Source: Micromonospora sp. MP36 (GTDB lineage Bacteria > Actinomycetota > Actinomycetes > Mycobacteriales > Micromonosporaceae). From it: DNA of 64,000 nucleotides. Position 1 is the stretch's first letter. Every line of letters starts with the position of its first letter. Of this stretch, positions 9,632 through 17,408 are shown one piece after another. The stretch covers positions 1 through 64,000 of the forward strand of contig NZ_VSFA01000006.1 in NCBI RefSeq assembly GCF_008119785.1. Direction: 5' to 3'. Made by a program: the position numbers and the translations under genes. A model generated the notes under the pieces. It was not told where the DNA came from. It worked only from the letters and a program-made list of their open reading frames with translations, and made no database searches.

Positions 9632-9641
9632 CTGGCAGATC
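9623..9641. promoter_or_regulatory. Palindrome over the SARP gene start
   Basis: GATCTGC (9623-9629) and GCAGATC (9635-9641) are perfect complements around a five-base spacer, and the arms straddle the GTG start codon. It could be a repressor site or an mRNA hairpin that limits initiation. It could also be chance, since part is coding. Confidence 0.35.
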
Positions 9642-9777
9642 TTGCCACGGGCGGTTGACCGGCTCCCACCTGCTGATGCGGCGCGGAAAACACATGCCTC
9701 GCCGACGGAGCCAGTAACGAAGCGAAGGCCCAGCTCAACGAGCCGGACCTTCACCTGTGCGAAATGTCCATATTGTG

Positions 9778-9852
9778 TGGTGGGCGATACTGGGTTTGAA
9801 CCAGTGACCTCTTCCGTGTCAAGGAAGCGCGCTCCCACTGCGCCAATCGCCC
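9778..9852 (-). tRNA. tRNA-Val(GAC), copy 1
   Basis: Reads as a complete cloverleaf on the minus strand: acceptor GGGCGAT pairs with ATCGCCC, the anticodon stem-loop CTTCCTTGACACGGAAG places GAC at the anticodon, and the T-arm is CTGGTTCAAACCCAG. Discriminator A is followed by an encoded CCA. The tRNA body (9781-9852) is identical to that of the copy at 12427-12501. Confidence 0.96.
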
Positions 9853-9910
9853 GAGCGCTCGCCGGGGTTGACGCACCGGCGGCGGTCGGCCCCGCGAGGG
9901 GCGGATCGCG

Positions 9911-9983
9911 AGCGGACGACGGGACTCGAACCCGCGACCCTCACCTTGGCAAGGTGATGCGCTACCAACTGCGCTACGTCCGC
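9911..9983 (-). tRNA. tRNA-Gly(GCC), copy 1
   Basis: Minus-strand cloverleaf with acceptor GCGGACG/CGTCCGC, anticodon stem CACCT/AGGTG around TTGCCAA (anticodon GCC) and T-loop GGGTTCGAGTCCC. No CCA is encoded. It precedes tRNA-Val in the same direction, probably as one transcript, and is identical to the copy at 12620-12692. A TACAGT hexamer (10016-10021, minus) in a block conserved with the other cluster is its likely -10 box. Confidence 0.96.
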
Positions 9984-10147
9984 GTTGTTGCCGGCTCTCG
10001 TCGGCGACGGGTAGAACTGTACCCGATGACAAGATCGTCGCGCGGGAGCCCCCACCCACGCCGCCGCCCCCGGTGATTGCGCTGGTCGCCACCGGGGTAC
10101 TGACTCCACTCGACAGCACAACCCGTCCCCCGGAGAAGGAGGCTGTC

Positions 10148-10387
10148 GTGGGAATCGGCACCAGCATCTTCCTGATCGCCGTCGGCGCGATCCTCGCCTT
10201 CGCCCTGGACGCCAACATCGGCGGGGTCAGCCTGGACGTCGTCGGCTGGATCCTGATGGCGGCCGGCGTACTCGGCCTGATCATGACCACGCTGGTCTGG
10301 GGCCGCCGCCGCGAGGTGGTCACCACGGCCGAGCCGGTGGAGTACCGGCGGGTCGAGGAGCGTCGGGACACCGCCCCGCCGCTGTGA
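10148..10387 (+). CDS. Small membrane protein, DUF6458-like
   Basis: 79 residues with two closely spaced hydrophobic helices (FLIAVGAILAFAL and VVGWILMAAGVLGLIMTTLVW) followed by a charged cytoplasmic tail. The MGIGTSIFLIAVGAILAFA opening matches a small actinobacterial family I know as DUF6458; function is unknown. GTG at 10148 has GAAGGAGG upstream, so longer versions of this frame are unlikely. It sits between the first tRNA cluster and a convergent PEP-mutase family gene, from which a hairpin separates it. Confidence 0.82.
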   Translation: MGIGTSIFLIAVGAILAFALDANIGGVSLDVVGWILMAAGVLGLIMTTLVWGRRREVVTTAEPVEYRRVEERRDTAPPL

Positions 10388-10436
10388 CCGCCCGGGGGCC
10401 GAGGGAGCTGATCGGTCCCCGACCTGAGGCACGCGT

Positions 10437-10471
10437 ACGGGGGCGCCAGCCAGCGCGGCCGGCACCCCCGT
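10437..10471. terminator. Bidirectional hairpin between convergent genes
   Basis: Fifteen-base arms (10437-10451 and 10457-10471) pair with two G-T wobbles around a five-base loop. It lies between the convergent stops of the DUF6458-like and PEP-mutase family genes and probably terminates both. Confidence 0.65.
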
Positions 10472-10484
10472 TCCGCCTGCCCGG

Positions 10485-11303
10485 TCAGCCGCGCATCAGC
10501 TCGTTGAGCGTGCCGTAGTCGAGGGCGTCGGCCAGCGCGCCGTACGTCCCGGCGGCCAGCGCCTCCTCGGCAGCCCGGCGGGCCACCGCGTACGCGGCCT
10601 GGGCGACCGACGAGCCGAGGCTGACCCGGGCCACCCCCAGCTTCGCCAGCTCCGGCACGGCCGGGGCGCCCGGTCCGGCCATCACGTTCAGCGGGGCCGG
10701 GATCGCCTCGACCAGGGCAGCCACGGTCGCCGGGTCCACCACGCCGGGCACGAACACCCCGTCGGCGCCGGCGGCCAGGTACGCCTGGGCCCGCGCCACC
10801 GTCTCCGGGACGCCGCCGGCACCCCGCAGGAACGTGTCGATGCGGGCGTTGACGTACAACGGAAGGCCGGCCCGGTCCGCGGCGGACCGGACGGCGGCCA
10901 GCCGGGCGCACTGCTCGTCGACCGCGCGCAGCGGCGCCGCCCCGTCGTGCTGGGCGTCCTCGACGTTCACCCCGACCGCGCCCGCCGCGATCACCGCCTC
11001 GACGGTCACGGCGACCTCGTCGGCGGTGTCGCCGTACCCGGACTCGATGTCGGCGGTGACCGGCAGGGGTGCCGCCGCGACGACCCGGCGGACCAGGTCG
11101 ACGGCGGCCGCCCGGCCGAGTGCGTCGCCGTCCGGGGCGCCGAGGCTCCAGGCGACGCCGGCGCTGGTGGTGGCGACCGCCCGGGCGCCGGCGGCGGCGA
11201 CGATCCGGGCGCTCGCGGCGTCCCAGGCGTTGACCAGGACCAGCGGCTCGCCGGGGAGGTGCAGGGAACGGAAGTGCTGGGCTCGACTCTGGTGATCGTT
11301 CAC
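10485..11303 (-). CDS. PEP mutase/isocitrate lyase family enzyme
   Basis: 272-residue single-domain TIM barrel of the PEP phosphonomutase/isocitrate lyase superfamily. Visible hallmarks are NAWDAASARIVAAAGA near the N-terminus, the metal-site strand VTADIESGYGD, VNVEDAQHDG, and YVNARIDTFLRG. It lacks the isocitrate lyase KKCGH loop, so it is more likely an oxaloacetate decarboxylase, 2-methylisocitrate-lyase-like or carboxy-PEP mutase-like enzyme; the reaction cannot be fixed from sequence. GTG at 11303 gives a family-typical start. It is divergent from the ArsR-type regulator with 69 bases between starts, and a palindrome lies in that gap. Confidence 0.85.
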   Translation of the reverse strand: MNDHQSRAQHFRSLHLPGEPLVLVNAWDAASARIVAAAGARAVATTSAGVAWSLGAPDGDALGRAAAVDLVRRVVAAAPLPVTADIESGYGDTADEVAVTVEAVIAAGAVGVNVEDAQHDGAAPLRAVDEQCARLAAVRSAADRAGLPLYVNARIDTFLRGAGGVPETVARAQAYLAAGADGVFVPGVVDPATVAALVEAIPAPLNVMAGPGAPAVPELAKLGVARVSLGSSVAQAAYAVARRAAEEALAAGTYGALADALDYGTLNELMRG

Positions 11304-11340
11304 CCGGCCAGTCTGGGTCCGCGCCGCCGGCGGACGTAAT

Positions 11341-11360
11341 GTTTCAGTCCCAGCTGAAAC
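11341..11360. promoter_or_regulatory. Operator-like palindrome in divergent promoter
   Basis: GTTTCAG (11341-11347) and CTGAAAC (11354-11360) are perfect inverted repeats with a six-base spacer. They sit in the 69-base gap between the PEP-mutase family gene and the ArsR-type regulator, with the regulator's GAAGGAGG following directly. The position suits a site by which the regulator represses itself and its divergent neighbour (inference). Confidence 0.6.
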
Positions 11361-11372
11361 GAAGGAGGCGGC

Positions 11373-12353
11373 GTGGTCGCGATCGGCCTGTCGGCGGGGG
11401 CCGTGGCACGGGTCCGGTTCGCCCTGTCCTGCCTCTGGGAGACGGTCGCCAGCGTGCGGGTGCTCCGCGACCCGGGCCAGCACGCGATCCACCTGCCCTG
11501 GGCGAACCGGGTCCGGCCGCGCCTGGCCGAGGCGGGGCTGGTCGGCCCGGGCGGCGGCCTGCTCTGGCACCTCGTCCCGCCCGCTCCCGGATACCTGGCC
11601 GACTTCCTCACCCCGCCGCCCGCCGGCCTGGCCCCCGACCTGGGGCAGGAGCTGGCCGCGCTGCGCGCCACCCCGCCGGAGACCGTCCGCGCCCACCTGG
11701 ACCTCTACAACGGCCCGCGGCCTCCGGCCCTGTCCGCCCTCCACGCCGACCCGGAGGACGGGCTGCACCGGCTCGCCGAGGAGATCGAGGCGTACTGGCG
11801 GCTGGCCCTGGCCGGCGACTGGCCCCGGATCCGGGCGCTGCTCGAGGCGGAGGTGTTCCGGCGGGCCCGCCTGCTGGCCGAGGACGGCGCCGCCGGGCTG
11901 CTCAACGACCTGCACGAGCGGGTCCGCTGGGAGGGCGACGCCCTGCTGATCAGCCAGCGGCACTGCGCCGCCCCCGACGTGCCGGACGGCAGCGGGCTGG
12001 TCCTGGTGCCGTCGGTCTTCGCCTGGCCGTCCGTGCTCAGCATCTCCGCCGGGGACGTGCCGCAGCTGGCGTATCCGGCGCGGGGCCTCGGCGCGCTGTG
12101 GGCGTGCCCGCCGACCGCGCCGGACGCGCTGGGTGCCGTGCTCGGCCGGGGGCGGGCGCGGCTGCTCGCGGCGCTGGACGCGCCCCGGTCGACCACCGAC
12201 CTGGCCCGGCGCACGGGTCTCTCCCCGGCCGGCGTGTCGCAGCATCTCACCGCGCTGCGCGCGGCGGGCCTGGTGGTGACGCACCGGCAGGGCCGGTCAC
12301 TGCTGAGCAGCCGGACGGCGGTCGCGGAGGCGCTGCTGACCGCGTCGGCGTGA
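11373..12353 (+). CDS. ArsR-family regulator with long N-terminal domain
   Basis: 326 residues. The C-terminal 70 residues are a winged helix-turn-helix of ArsR type (LLAALDAPRSTTDLARRTGLSPAGVSQHLTALRAAGLV). The N-terminal 240 residues match the extended domain found in actinobacterial regulators annotated DUF5937, containing SCLWETVASVRVL and a WRLALAGDW segment. No metal-binding ELCVCDL motif is present, so metal sensing is not supported. GTG at 11373 has GAAGGAGG eight bases upstream. It probably binds the palindrome just upstream and controls the divergent PEP-mutase family gene. Confidence 0.85.
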   Translation: MVAIGLSAGAVARVRFALSCLWETVASVRVLRDPGQHAIHLPWANRVRPRLAEAGLVGPGGGLLWHLVPPAPGYLADFLTPPPAGLAPDLGQELAALRATPPETVRAHLDLYNGPRPPALSALHADPEDGLHRLAEEIEAYWRLALAGDWPRIRALLEAEVFRRARLLAEDGAAGLLNDLHERVRWEGDALLISQRHCAAPDVPDGSGLVLVPSVFAWPSVLSISAGDVPQLAYPARGLGALWACPPTAPDALGAVLGRGRARLLAALDAPRSTTDLARRTGLSPAGVSQHLTALRAAGLVVTHRQGRSLLSSRTAVAEALLTASA

Positions 12354-12382
12354 GCGGCGCAACCGGGCACCAGGAACAGAAA

Positions 12383-12411
12383 GGCTCGTCACCGGACTCC
12401 GGTGACGAGCC
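12383..12411. terminator. Terminator of second tRNA operon
   Basis: Perfect 13-base stem (GGCTCGTCACCGG and its complement) with a three-base loop. On the minus strand it follows tRNA-Val by 16 bases and is followed by TTTCTGTTCC, a good intrinsic terminator for the tRNA transcript. It also follows the convergent ArsR-type gene and may stop that transcript too. Confidence 0.85.
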
Positions 12412-12426
12412 GTCTGCTCATCGAAC

Positions 12427-12501
12427 TGGTGGGCGATACTGGGTTTGAACCAGTGACCTCTTCCGTGTCAAGGAAGCGCGCTCCCACTGCGCCAATCGCC
12501 C
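12427..12501 (-). tRNA. tRNA-Val(GAC), copy 2
   Basis: The tRNA body is identical base for base to copy 1 at 9781-9852, again with encoded CCA (12427-12429 on the minus strand) and anticodon GAC. It is the last gene of a Gly-Cys-Val transcript and is followed by a strong terminator. Confidence 0.96.
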
Positions 12502-12514
12502 TCGTCTACTGCCG

Positions 12515-12585
12515 AGGTGGAGACGGGATTTGAACCCGTGTACACGGCTTTGCAGGCCGTTGCCTCGCCTCTCGGCCACTCCACC
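12515..12585 (-). tRNA. tRNA-Cys(GCA)
   Basis: Minus-strand 71-base cloverleaf: acceptor GGTGGAG/CTCCACC, discriminator T, anticodon loop CTGCAAA (anticodon GCA), T-arm ACGGGTTCAAATCCCGT. CCA is not encoded. It is the middle gene of the Gly-Cys-Val cluster and the only tRNA-Cys in the window; the first cluster lacks it. Confidence 0.95.
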
Positions 12586-12619
12586 GAGGTTGCCCCCGAC
12601 ATGCGTGGCGGCATCTCCG

Positions 12620-12692
12620 AGCGGACGACGGGACTCGAACCCGCGACCCTCACCTTGGCAAGGTGATGCGCTACCAACTGCGCTACGTCCGC
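12620..12692 (-). tRNA. tRNA-Gly(GCC), copy 2
   Basis: Identical to copy 1 at 9911-9983, anticodon GCC, no encoded CCA. First gene of the Gly-Cys-Val transcript, with a good promoter about 30 bases upstream. Confidence 0.96.
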
Positions 12693-12724
12693 ATGCCCCC
12701 GGTGTTACCCGGCGACGGATGAGA

Positions 12725-12754
12725 ACTTTAGCCGAGCCGGGGAACGGTTGCCAA
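12725..12754 (-). promoter_or_regulatory. Promoter of the tRNA-Gly-Cys-Val operon
   Basis: On the minus strand TTGGCA (12754-12749) and TAAAGT (12730-12725) are separated by 18 bases, close to the housekeeping sigma consensus. Transcription would start roughly 25 bases before tRNA-Gly. The bases from the -10 box to about 10 bases downstream are conserved in front of the other tRNA-Gly copy. Confidence 0.7.
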
Positions 12755-12878
12755 ATCGGGTCCCGTTCCGGGCGCGTCCGGGTGATGGCCCGGCTCATCC
12801 TCGCCAAGCTTCCCAGAGGGGTGGGAGCCGGGCGAGGGAATATCGATTACCGACACGCCGGGAGGGACTGTCCGGCTT

Positions 12879-12889
12879 CCGACTGTCGG
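12879..12889. promoter_or_regulatory. Possible TetR operator
   Basis: CCGAC-T-GTCGG is a perfect 11-base palindrome 61 bases before the TetR start. Wider complementary pieces TTACCGAC (12847-12854) and GTCGGTAA (12906-12913) flank it symmetrically. The position suits autoregulation, but TetR sites are usually longer, so this is tentative. Confidence 0.35.
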
Positions 12890-12950
12890 GGGTACGACCG
12901 GCCGCGTCGGTAACTCCTCGTGGTCACATCGATGGGTTACGGTAGCGATC

Positions 12951-13553
12951 GTGACGAGACGCGCCGCCGAAATCCGCCTGGATGCCCTGCTTCGCACGGC
13001 CTGTGACGTGATCGCGGAACGTGGACTCGCCAACACCCGCACGGCCGACGTGGCGGAGGCCGCCGGGGTCAGCCAGGCGCTGGTCTTCTACCACTTCGCC
13101 ACCAAGGACCGGCTGCTCGCGCAGGCGTTCGCGTACGCCGTCGAGCAGAACCTGGCCCGGCTCGACGCGGTGCTCCGCTCCTCCGCCCCGCCGCTGAACA
13201 AACTCCGCCGGATGCTGCGCCTCTACGCCCCGACCGGCCGGTCGACCTCCTGGTCCATCTGGATCGACGGCTGGTCCGAATCGCTGCGCACCCCGGAGCT
13301 GGAGAAGCTCTCCCGCCGGCTCGATCTGCGGTGGCGGCAGGACCTCGCCGCGGTGATCACCGCCGGGGTCGCCGACGGCACCTTCGACTGCCCCGACCCG
13401 GCTGGCGCGGCGTGGCGGATCAGCGCGGTGATGGACGGCCTCGCCGTGCAGCTCGCGGTGCACGAGCGGGTGATCACCCGCCGGCAGATCGCCGAGTGGA
13501 TCCGGCTGGTGGCCGCCCGGGAGCTGGGCCTGGAACCCGCCCAGCTCGACTGA
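12951..13553 (+). CDS. TetR-family transcriptional regulator
   Basis: 200 residues. The N-terminal helix-turn-helix is clear (ARTACDVIAERG-like entry, TRTADVAEAAGVSQALVFYHFATKDRLL), and the rest is an all-helical ligand-binding domain of BetI/TetR_C type. GTG at 12951 is seven bases after TACGGT, a leaderless-type arrangement. It is followed at 126 bases by a methyltransferase and P450 in the same direction, which are candidate targets together with its own promoter. The ligand is unknown. Confidence 0.88.
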   Translation: MTRRAAEIRLDALLRTACDVIAERGLANTRTADVAEAAGVSQALVFYHFATKDRLLAQAFAYAVEQNLARLDAVLRSSAPPLNKLRRMLRLYAPTGRSTSWSIWIDGWSESLRTPELEKLSRRLDLRWRQDLAAVITAGVADGTFDCPDPAGAAWRISAVMDGLAVQLAVHERVITRRQIAEWIRLVAARELGLEPAQLD

Positions 13554-13679
13554 CCGGGCCGCTCACCGCGGTCCGCTGGGCCACCCGTTCACCACCGCCT
13601 CGCCCTCCCGTGGGGGAACCGGTCACGACCGCTCGGGATCGCCGGCGGGCGGCGTCGCGGCGTACGACAGAATCAGCCG

Positions 13680-14348
13680 GTGTCCGACCTGTCCGCGGCC
13701 TTCGTCCGGCTGCACGCCCGGCTCGCCCCGGTCGCTTTCGTCCCCGAGGTGCGGCTGCATCAGGCCGACGAGCCGATCGGCCTCTGGGAGCTGACCGAGG
13801 GCGAGTTCCACAGCGCGCAGCCCCCACCGTTCTGGGCCTTCGCCTGGGCCGGCGGGCAGGCGCTCGCCCGGTACGTCACCGACCACCCCGACCTGGTCAC
13901 CGGGCGGCGGGTGCTCGACCTCGCCGCCGGCTCCGGCCTGGTCGCCATCGCCGCCGCCCGCGCCGGCGCCGCCGCCGTCCGGGCCGTCGAGGTGGACGAG
14001 CGGGCCGTCGCGGCCGTCGCGCTCAATGCCGACGCCAACGGGGTACGCGTCGACGCCGAACTCGGCGACATCCTCGACGACGACGCCGGGGACGCCGAGG
14101 TGGTGCTGGCCGGCGACGTCTTCTACAGCGAGGCGATGGCGCGGCGGATGTTGCGTTTCCTGCTCCGGGCCGCCCGATCCGGGGGCCGGGTGCTGGTCGG
14201 CGACCCGGGCCGGGCGTTCCTGCCCCGCGAGCGCTTCCACCGGCTGGCCACCTACGACGTGCCGGTGCCGGAGGCGCTGGAGAGCGTACGGGTGAAGCAC
14301 ACCACGGTGTGGGAGTTGAATCCGGCTCCGCCGGGAGCCGCCCACTAG
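13680..14348 (+). CDS. Class I SAM-dependent methyltransferase
   Basis: 222 residues resembling the nicotinamide N-methyltransferase/protein-lysine methyltransferase group (METTL20/ETFB-type). Motif I is VLDLAAGSGLVAIAAARAGA near residue 78, followed by acidic VEVDERA and the AELGDILDD and VVLAGDVFYSE strands, the last being a D-x-x-Y-type post-motif of protein methyltransferases. GTG at 13680 is supported by homology-like length; a -10-like CAGAAT lies six bases upstream. P450 begins nine bases after its stop, so the two are likely co-transcribed. Substrate unknown. Confidence 0.82.
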   Translation: MSDLSAAFVRLHARLAPVAFVPEVRLHQADEPIGLWELTEGEFHSAQPPPFWAFAWAGGQALARYVTDHPDLVTGRRVLDLAAGSGLVAIAAARAGAAAVRAVEVDERAVAAVALNADANGVRVDAELGDILDDDAGDAEVVLAGDVFYSEAMARRMLRFLLRAARSGGRVLVGDPGRAFLPRERFHRLATYDVPVPEALESVRVKHTTVWELNPAPPGAAH

Positions 14349-14357
14349 CGTGACGGC

Positions 14358-15521
14358 GTGCTGTTCCGGGGCTGGGGGAAGTCCGTCGACGGCGGATGGC
14401 CCGAGGTGGCCACCGTGGTCGACCACGTCGGCGTGCCGCACCTGGTGGTGACCCGGCACGCCCTGGTCCGGCAGCTGCTCACCGACCCGGAGACCTTCCG
14501 GCCGGACAACGCCCTCGACGCGGTGACCCCGATCCCGGTGGCCGCCCTGCGGGTCCTCGCCGGCCACCGGTTCCGGCTGCCCCCGACCCTGGCCAACAAC
14601 TCCGGGCCCAGCCACCCGGAGATCCGCGGCATCGTCGCCGACGCGCTGCACCCCACCCGGGTCGCCGCTCAGCAGCCCTGGCTGACCGACCTGGTCCGGC
14701 GGCGGGTGGCCCGGCTCGCCGCCGCCCTCGACGCGGGCCAACCGGTCGACCTGTACGCCGAACTCGCCGCCGACCTGCCGCTGCTGGTACTGGCCCGCCT
14801 GGTCGAGTTGCCGGACGCCCCGGTCGGCGCGGTGAAGGACTTCGCCCGGGCCGCCCTGGAGCTGTTCTGGGCCCCGCTGGACGAGGACCGGCAGCTCGCG
14901 CTCGCCGCCGAGGTCGGCCGGTTCCACACCGTGCTGCGCGCGTTCGCCGCGACCGGCGGCGGGCTGGCCGCCCGGCTGCGGGACGCCGGGCACTCCCCCG
15001 ACGTGGTCGTCGGCGCACTCTTCTTCCTGCTGGTCGCCGGCCAGGAGACCACCTCGCAGTTCCTCACCCTGCTGCTGCACCGGCTGACCGGCGAACCCGC
15101 GGTCCGCGCCGGGCTGCGCACCGGCGAGATCCCGGTCGCCGACGTGGTCGAGGAGGGGCTCCGCCTGGAACCACCGATCGTCACCTGGCGGCGGGTGGCG
15201 GCGGTGGACACCACGCTGGGCGGCACCGCCGTCGCGGCGGGCACCAGCATCGTGGCCTGGCTGGCCCGGGCCGGGCGGGACCCGGAGGTGGTCGCCGCGC
15301 CGGGCGAGTTCCGGCCGGGGCAGCGCGGCTCCCGCCGGCACCTGACCTTCGGGGCCGGGGCGCACCGCTGCGTCGGGGCGCAGCTGGCCCGGATGGAGGC
15401 GGCGGTGGTGGTCGCCGAGGCGGCGCCGCTGCTCGACGGGGTGACCGTGGTCCGCCCGCCGTGGTGCCCGGACAACCTCACCTTCCGCATGCCGGACGCG
15501 TTCGTCGTGCGCCGGGCCTGA
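14358..15521 (+). CDS. Cytochrome P450
   Basis: 387-residue bacterial class I P450. The haem-binding loop is FGAGAHRCVGAQLARME with the ligand Cys near residue 337, the I-helix is LLVAGQETTSQFL (the usual acid-alcohol pair is replaced by E-T-T), and the K-helix ExxR is EGLR. GTG at 14358 follows TAGCGT by six bases, a leaderless pattern. Redox partners are not encoded nearby. It sits between a methyltransferase and an ABC exporter; no polyketide or peptide synthase is present, so a tailoring role is not supported by context. Confidence 0.9.
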   Translation: MLFRGWGKSVDGGWPEVATVVDHVGVPHLVVTRHALVRQLLTDPETFRPDNALDAVTPIPVAALRVLAGHRFRLPPTLANNSGPSHPEIRGIVADALHPTRVAAQQPWLTDLVRRRVARLAAALDAGQPVDLYAELAADLPLLVLARLVELPDAPVGAVKDFARAALELFWAPLDEDRQLALAAEVGRFHTVLRAFAATGGGLAARLRDAGHSPDVVVGALFFLLVAGQETTSQFLTLLLHRLTGEPAVRAGLRTGEIPVADVVEEGLRLEPPIVTWRRVAAVDTTLGGTAVAAGTSIVAWLARAGRDPEVVAAPGEFRPGQRGSRRHLTFGAGAHRCVGAQLARMEAAVVVAEAAPLLDGVTVVRPPWCPDNLTFRMPDAFVVRRA

Positions 15522-15531
15522 CGAAAGTCAG
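15518..15531. promoter_or_regulatory. Palindrome CTGACGAAAGTCAG upstream of ABC exporter
   Basis: A 14-base sequence with CTGAC and GTCAG arms around GAAA, 60 bases before the ATPase start. The identical 14-mer lies at 19795-19808 before the sensor kinase gene. It overlaps the P450 stop codon. The likely binder is the LuxR-type response regulator encoded at 17420-18097 (inference from duplicated position). Confidence 0.65.
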
Positions 15532-15590
15532 GGTGGGCCGACGCCGATCGGCAGCGGTGCAACCACCCGCCCGCTGCCTAGCGTCGGAGC

Positions 15591-16526
15591 ATGATCACAC
15601 TACGTGGGTTGACGAAACGGTTCGGGACGGCGACCGCGGTCGACGACCTGACCGTCGACATCGGACCGGGGCAGGTGACCGGCTTCCTCGGCCCCAACGG
15701 CGCGGGCAAGTCCACCACCATGCGGATGGTGCTCGGGCTGGACCGGCCGACCGCCGGACGGGCCCTGGTCAACGGCCGGCCGTACCGGGAACTGCGGCAT
15801 CCGTTGCACGAGGTGGGCGCGCTGCTGGACGCCACCGGCATCCATCCGACCCGCTCCGGCCGGTCCCACCTGCGGGCGATGGCCCGCAGCAACGGCATTC
15901 CGGCTCGGCGGGTGGCCGAGGTGCTCGACCTGGTCGGCCTGGACGGGCGCGCCGCCGACAAGCCGGGACGGGCGCTGTCGCTGGGCATGGGCCAGCGGCT
16001 CGGCATCGCCGGCGCGCTGCTCGGCGACCCGCCCGTGCTGCTGCTCGACGAGCCGGTCAACGGCCTCGACCCGGACGGGGTGCGCTGGATCCGCCGGCTC
16101 ACCCGGACCCTCGCCGACGAGGGACGGACCGTCCTGCTCTCCAGCCACCTGATGAGCGAGATGCAGCAGACCGCCGACCGCGTCGTCGTGCTCGGCCGGG
16201 GCCGGCTGATCGCCGACGCACCGCTGGCCGAGCTGATCGCCGCCAGCCCGGCCGCGTCGGTCCGGGTACGCGGCCCCGAGCCGGCCGGCCTGGCGGCGCT
16301 GGGCGCCCGGCTGACCGCCGAGGGAGCGACGGTGACCGCGTACGACGCGGACGGGTTGACCGTCACCGGCACCACCGCCTCTCGGGTCGGTGACCTGGCG
16401 TACGAGCTGGGGGTGCGGGTGCACGAGCTGACCCCGCTGGCCGCCTCGCTGGAGGAGGCGTTCCTGGAACTCACCGCCGACAGCGTCGAGTACGCCGCCG
16501 GCCCGGCCGGAGGGGAGACCCGATGA
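15591..16526 (+). CDS. ABC transporter ATP-binding protein
   Basis: 311-residue ATPase of the CcmA/NatA-like class. Walker A is GPNGAGKSTT near residue 36, signature ALSLGMGQRLGIAGAL (degenerate LSLGM rather than LSGGQ), Walker B VLLLDEPVNGLDPDGVR, H-loop LLSSHLMSEMQQ. The last 90 residues are a C-terminal accessory domain. ATG at 15591 lies six bases after TAGCGT, suggesting a leaderless message. It overlaps the permease gene by four bases. The shared palindrome upstream suggests control by the neighbouring two-component system, an arrangement common for antibiotic-response exporters. Confidence 0.9.
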   Translation: MITLRGLTKRFGTATAVDDLTVDIGPGQVTGFLGPNGAGKSTTMRMVLGLDRPTAGRALVNGRPYRELRHPLHEVGALLDATGIHPTRSGRSHLRAMARSNGIPARRVAEVLDLVGLDGRAADKPGRALSLGMGQRLGIAGALLGDPPVLLLDEPVNGLDPDGVRWIRRLTRTLADEGRTVLLSSHLMSEMQQTADRVVVLGRGRLIADAPLAELIAASPAASVRVRGPEPAGLAALGARLTAEGATVTAYDADGLTVTGTTASRVGDLAYELGVRVHELTPLAASLEEAFLELTADSVEYAAGPAGGETR

Positions 16527-17347
16527 GCACCCTGTCCACCGTCCCGCCGAACGCCCGACCGACGTCCCGGCCCGCCCCGACGACCGGCCCGTTCGCCGGC
16601 GCCGTCGCCGCCGAATGGACCAAGCTGTGGTCGGTCCGGTCCACTTGGTGGACGATGCTGGCGGCGGCGCTGACCATGGCGGCCACCGCCGCCCAGCTCG
16701 CCATCTACGCCGTCAACGCCAACACCGACGACGACCCGGCGGTCAACCCTGGCGTGCTCCCGGTCGGCGACATCGTGACCGGTTCACTGGAACTCACCCA
16801 GTACGTCGTCCTCGCCCTCGGGCTGTTCGCCGTCACCAGCGAGTACGCCACCGGCACCATCCGCACGACGCTGCGCTGCACCCCGTCCCGGGGCCGGGTG
16901 CTGCTGGCCAAGGCGGTGGTGGTCGCCGTCGTGACGTTCCTGCTCGGGCTGCTGCTCGGCGGCATCGGCGCAGCGGTCGCCGGGCCGGTGCTCGGCGAGT
17001 GGGGTCGCGCCCCGCTCGCCGGCACCCTCGGTGACGTGGCCGCCTCGGCCGCGTACCTCGCGCTGGTCGGCGTGCTGGCGCTGGGGCTGGCGGCGGCGCT
17101 GCGCGGCGCGGTGCTCACCCTGACCGTGCTCTTCGCCCTGCTGATGATCGTGCCGCTGTCGCTGCAGGAACCGGGGATCACCGTGCTCACCCGGCTCGCC
17201 GACGCGTTCCCCGGCGTCGCCGGCAACCACTTCCTCGCCGGCGACACCGAGCCGTACCCGGCGGCCGTGGGGCTGCTGCTGCTCGCCGGCTGGGCGGCCG
17301 CCGCGCTGGCGCTCGGCCGGTACGCGCTGGCCCGCCGGGACGCGTGA
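16523..17347 (+). CDS. ABC-2 type permease
   Basis: 274 residues, six hydrophobic helices after a cytoplasmic N-terminal tail rich in Pro and Thr. The TSEYATGTIRTTL segment is the conserved cytoplasmic loop of ABC-2 permeases of the NatB/DUF class. It starts within the ATPase stop (ATGA) and forms the transporter with it. The next gene is convergent and belongs to the two-component system. Substrate unknown. Confidence 0.9.
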   Translation: MSTLSTVPPNARPTSRPAPTTGPFAGAVAAEWTKLWSVRSTWWTMLAAALTMAATAAQLAIYAVNANTDDDPAVNPGVLPVGDIVTGSLELTQYVVLALGLFAVTSEYATGTIRTTLRCTPSRGRVLLAKAVVVAVVTFLLGLLLGGIGAAVAGPVLGEWGRAPLAGTLGDVAASAAYLALVGVLALGLAAALRGAVLTLTVLFALLMIVPLSLQEPGITVLTRLADAFPGVAGNHFLAGDTEPYPAAVGLLLLAGWAAAALALGRYALARRDA

Positions 17348-17408
17348 GCGAGCAGCGCGAGCTCGGCAGGGCCCCTCGCGCCGCGACGGAAGCGGTGGCG
17401 TGAGCGAG

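Noticed and set aside
9632..9838. Longer SARP start at 9838
   Set aside because: Would run through the tRNA-Val gene.
11304..12284. Extension of the PEP-mutase family protein by 327 codons
   Set aside because: Antisense to the ArsR-type gene; the family starts at about GTG 11303.
9778..12692. Integrated island between the tRNA clusters
   Set aside because: No integrase, no excision functions, and the enclosed genes have ordinary codon use.
13600..17400. Natural-product cluster around methyltransferase, P450 and ABC exporter
   Set aside because: No polyketide, peptide, terpene or RiPP biosynthetic core gene is present.
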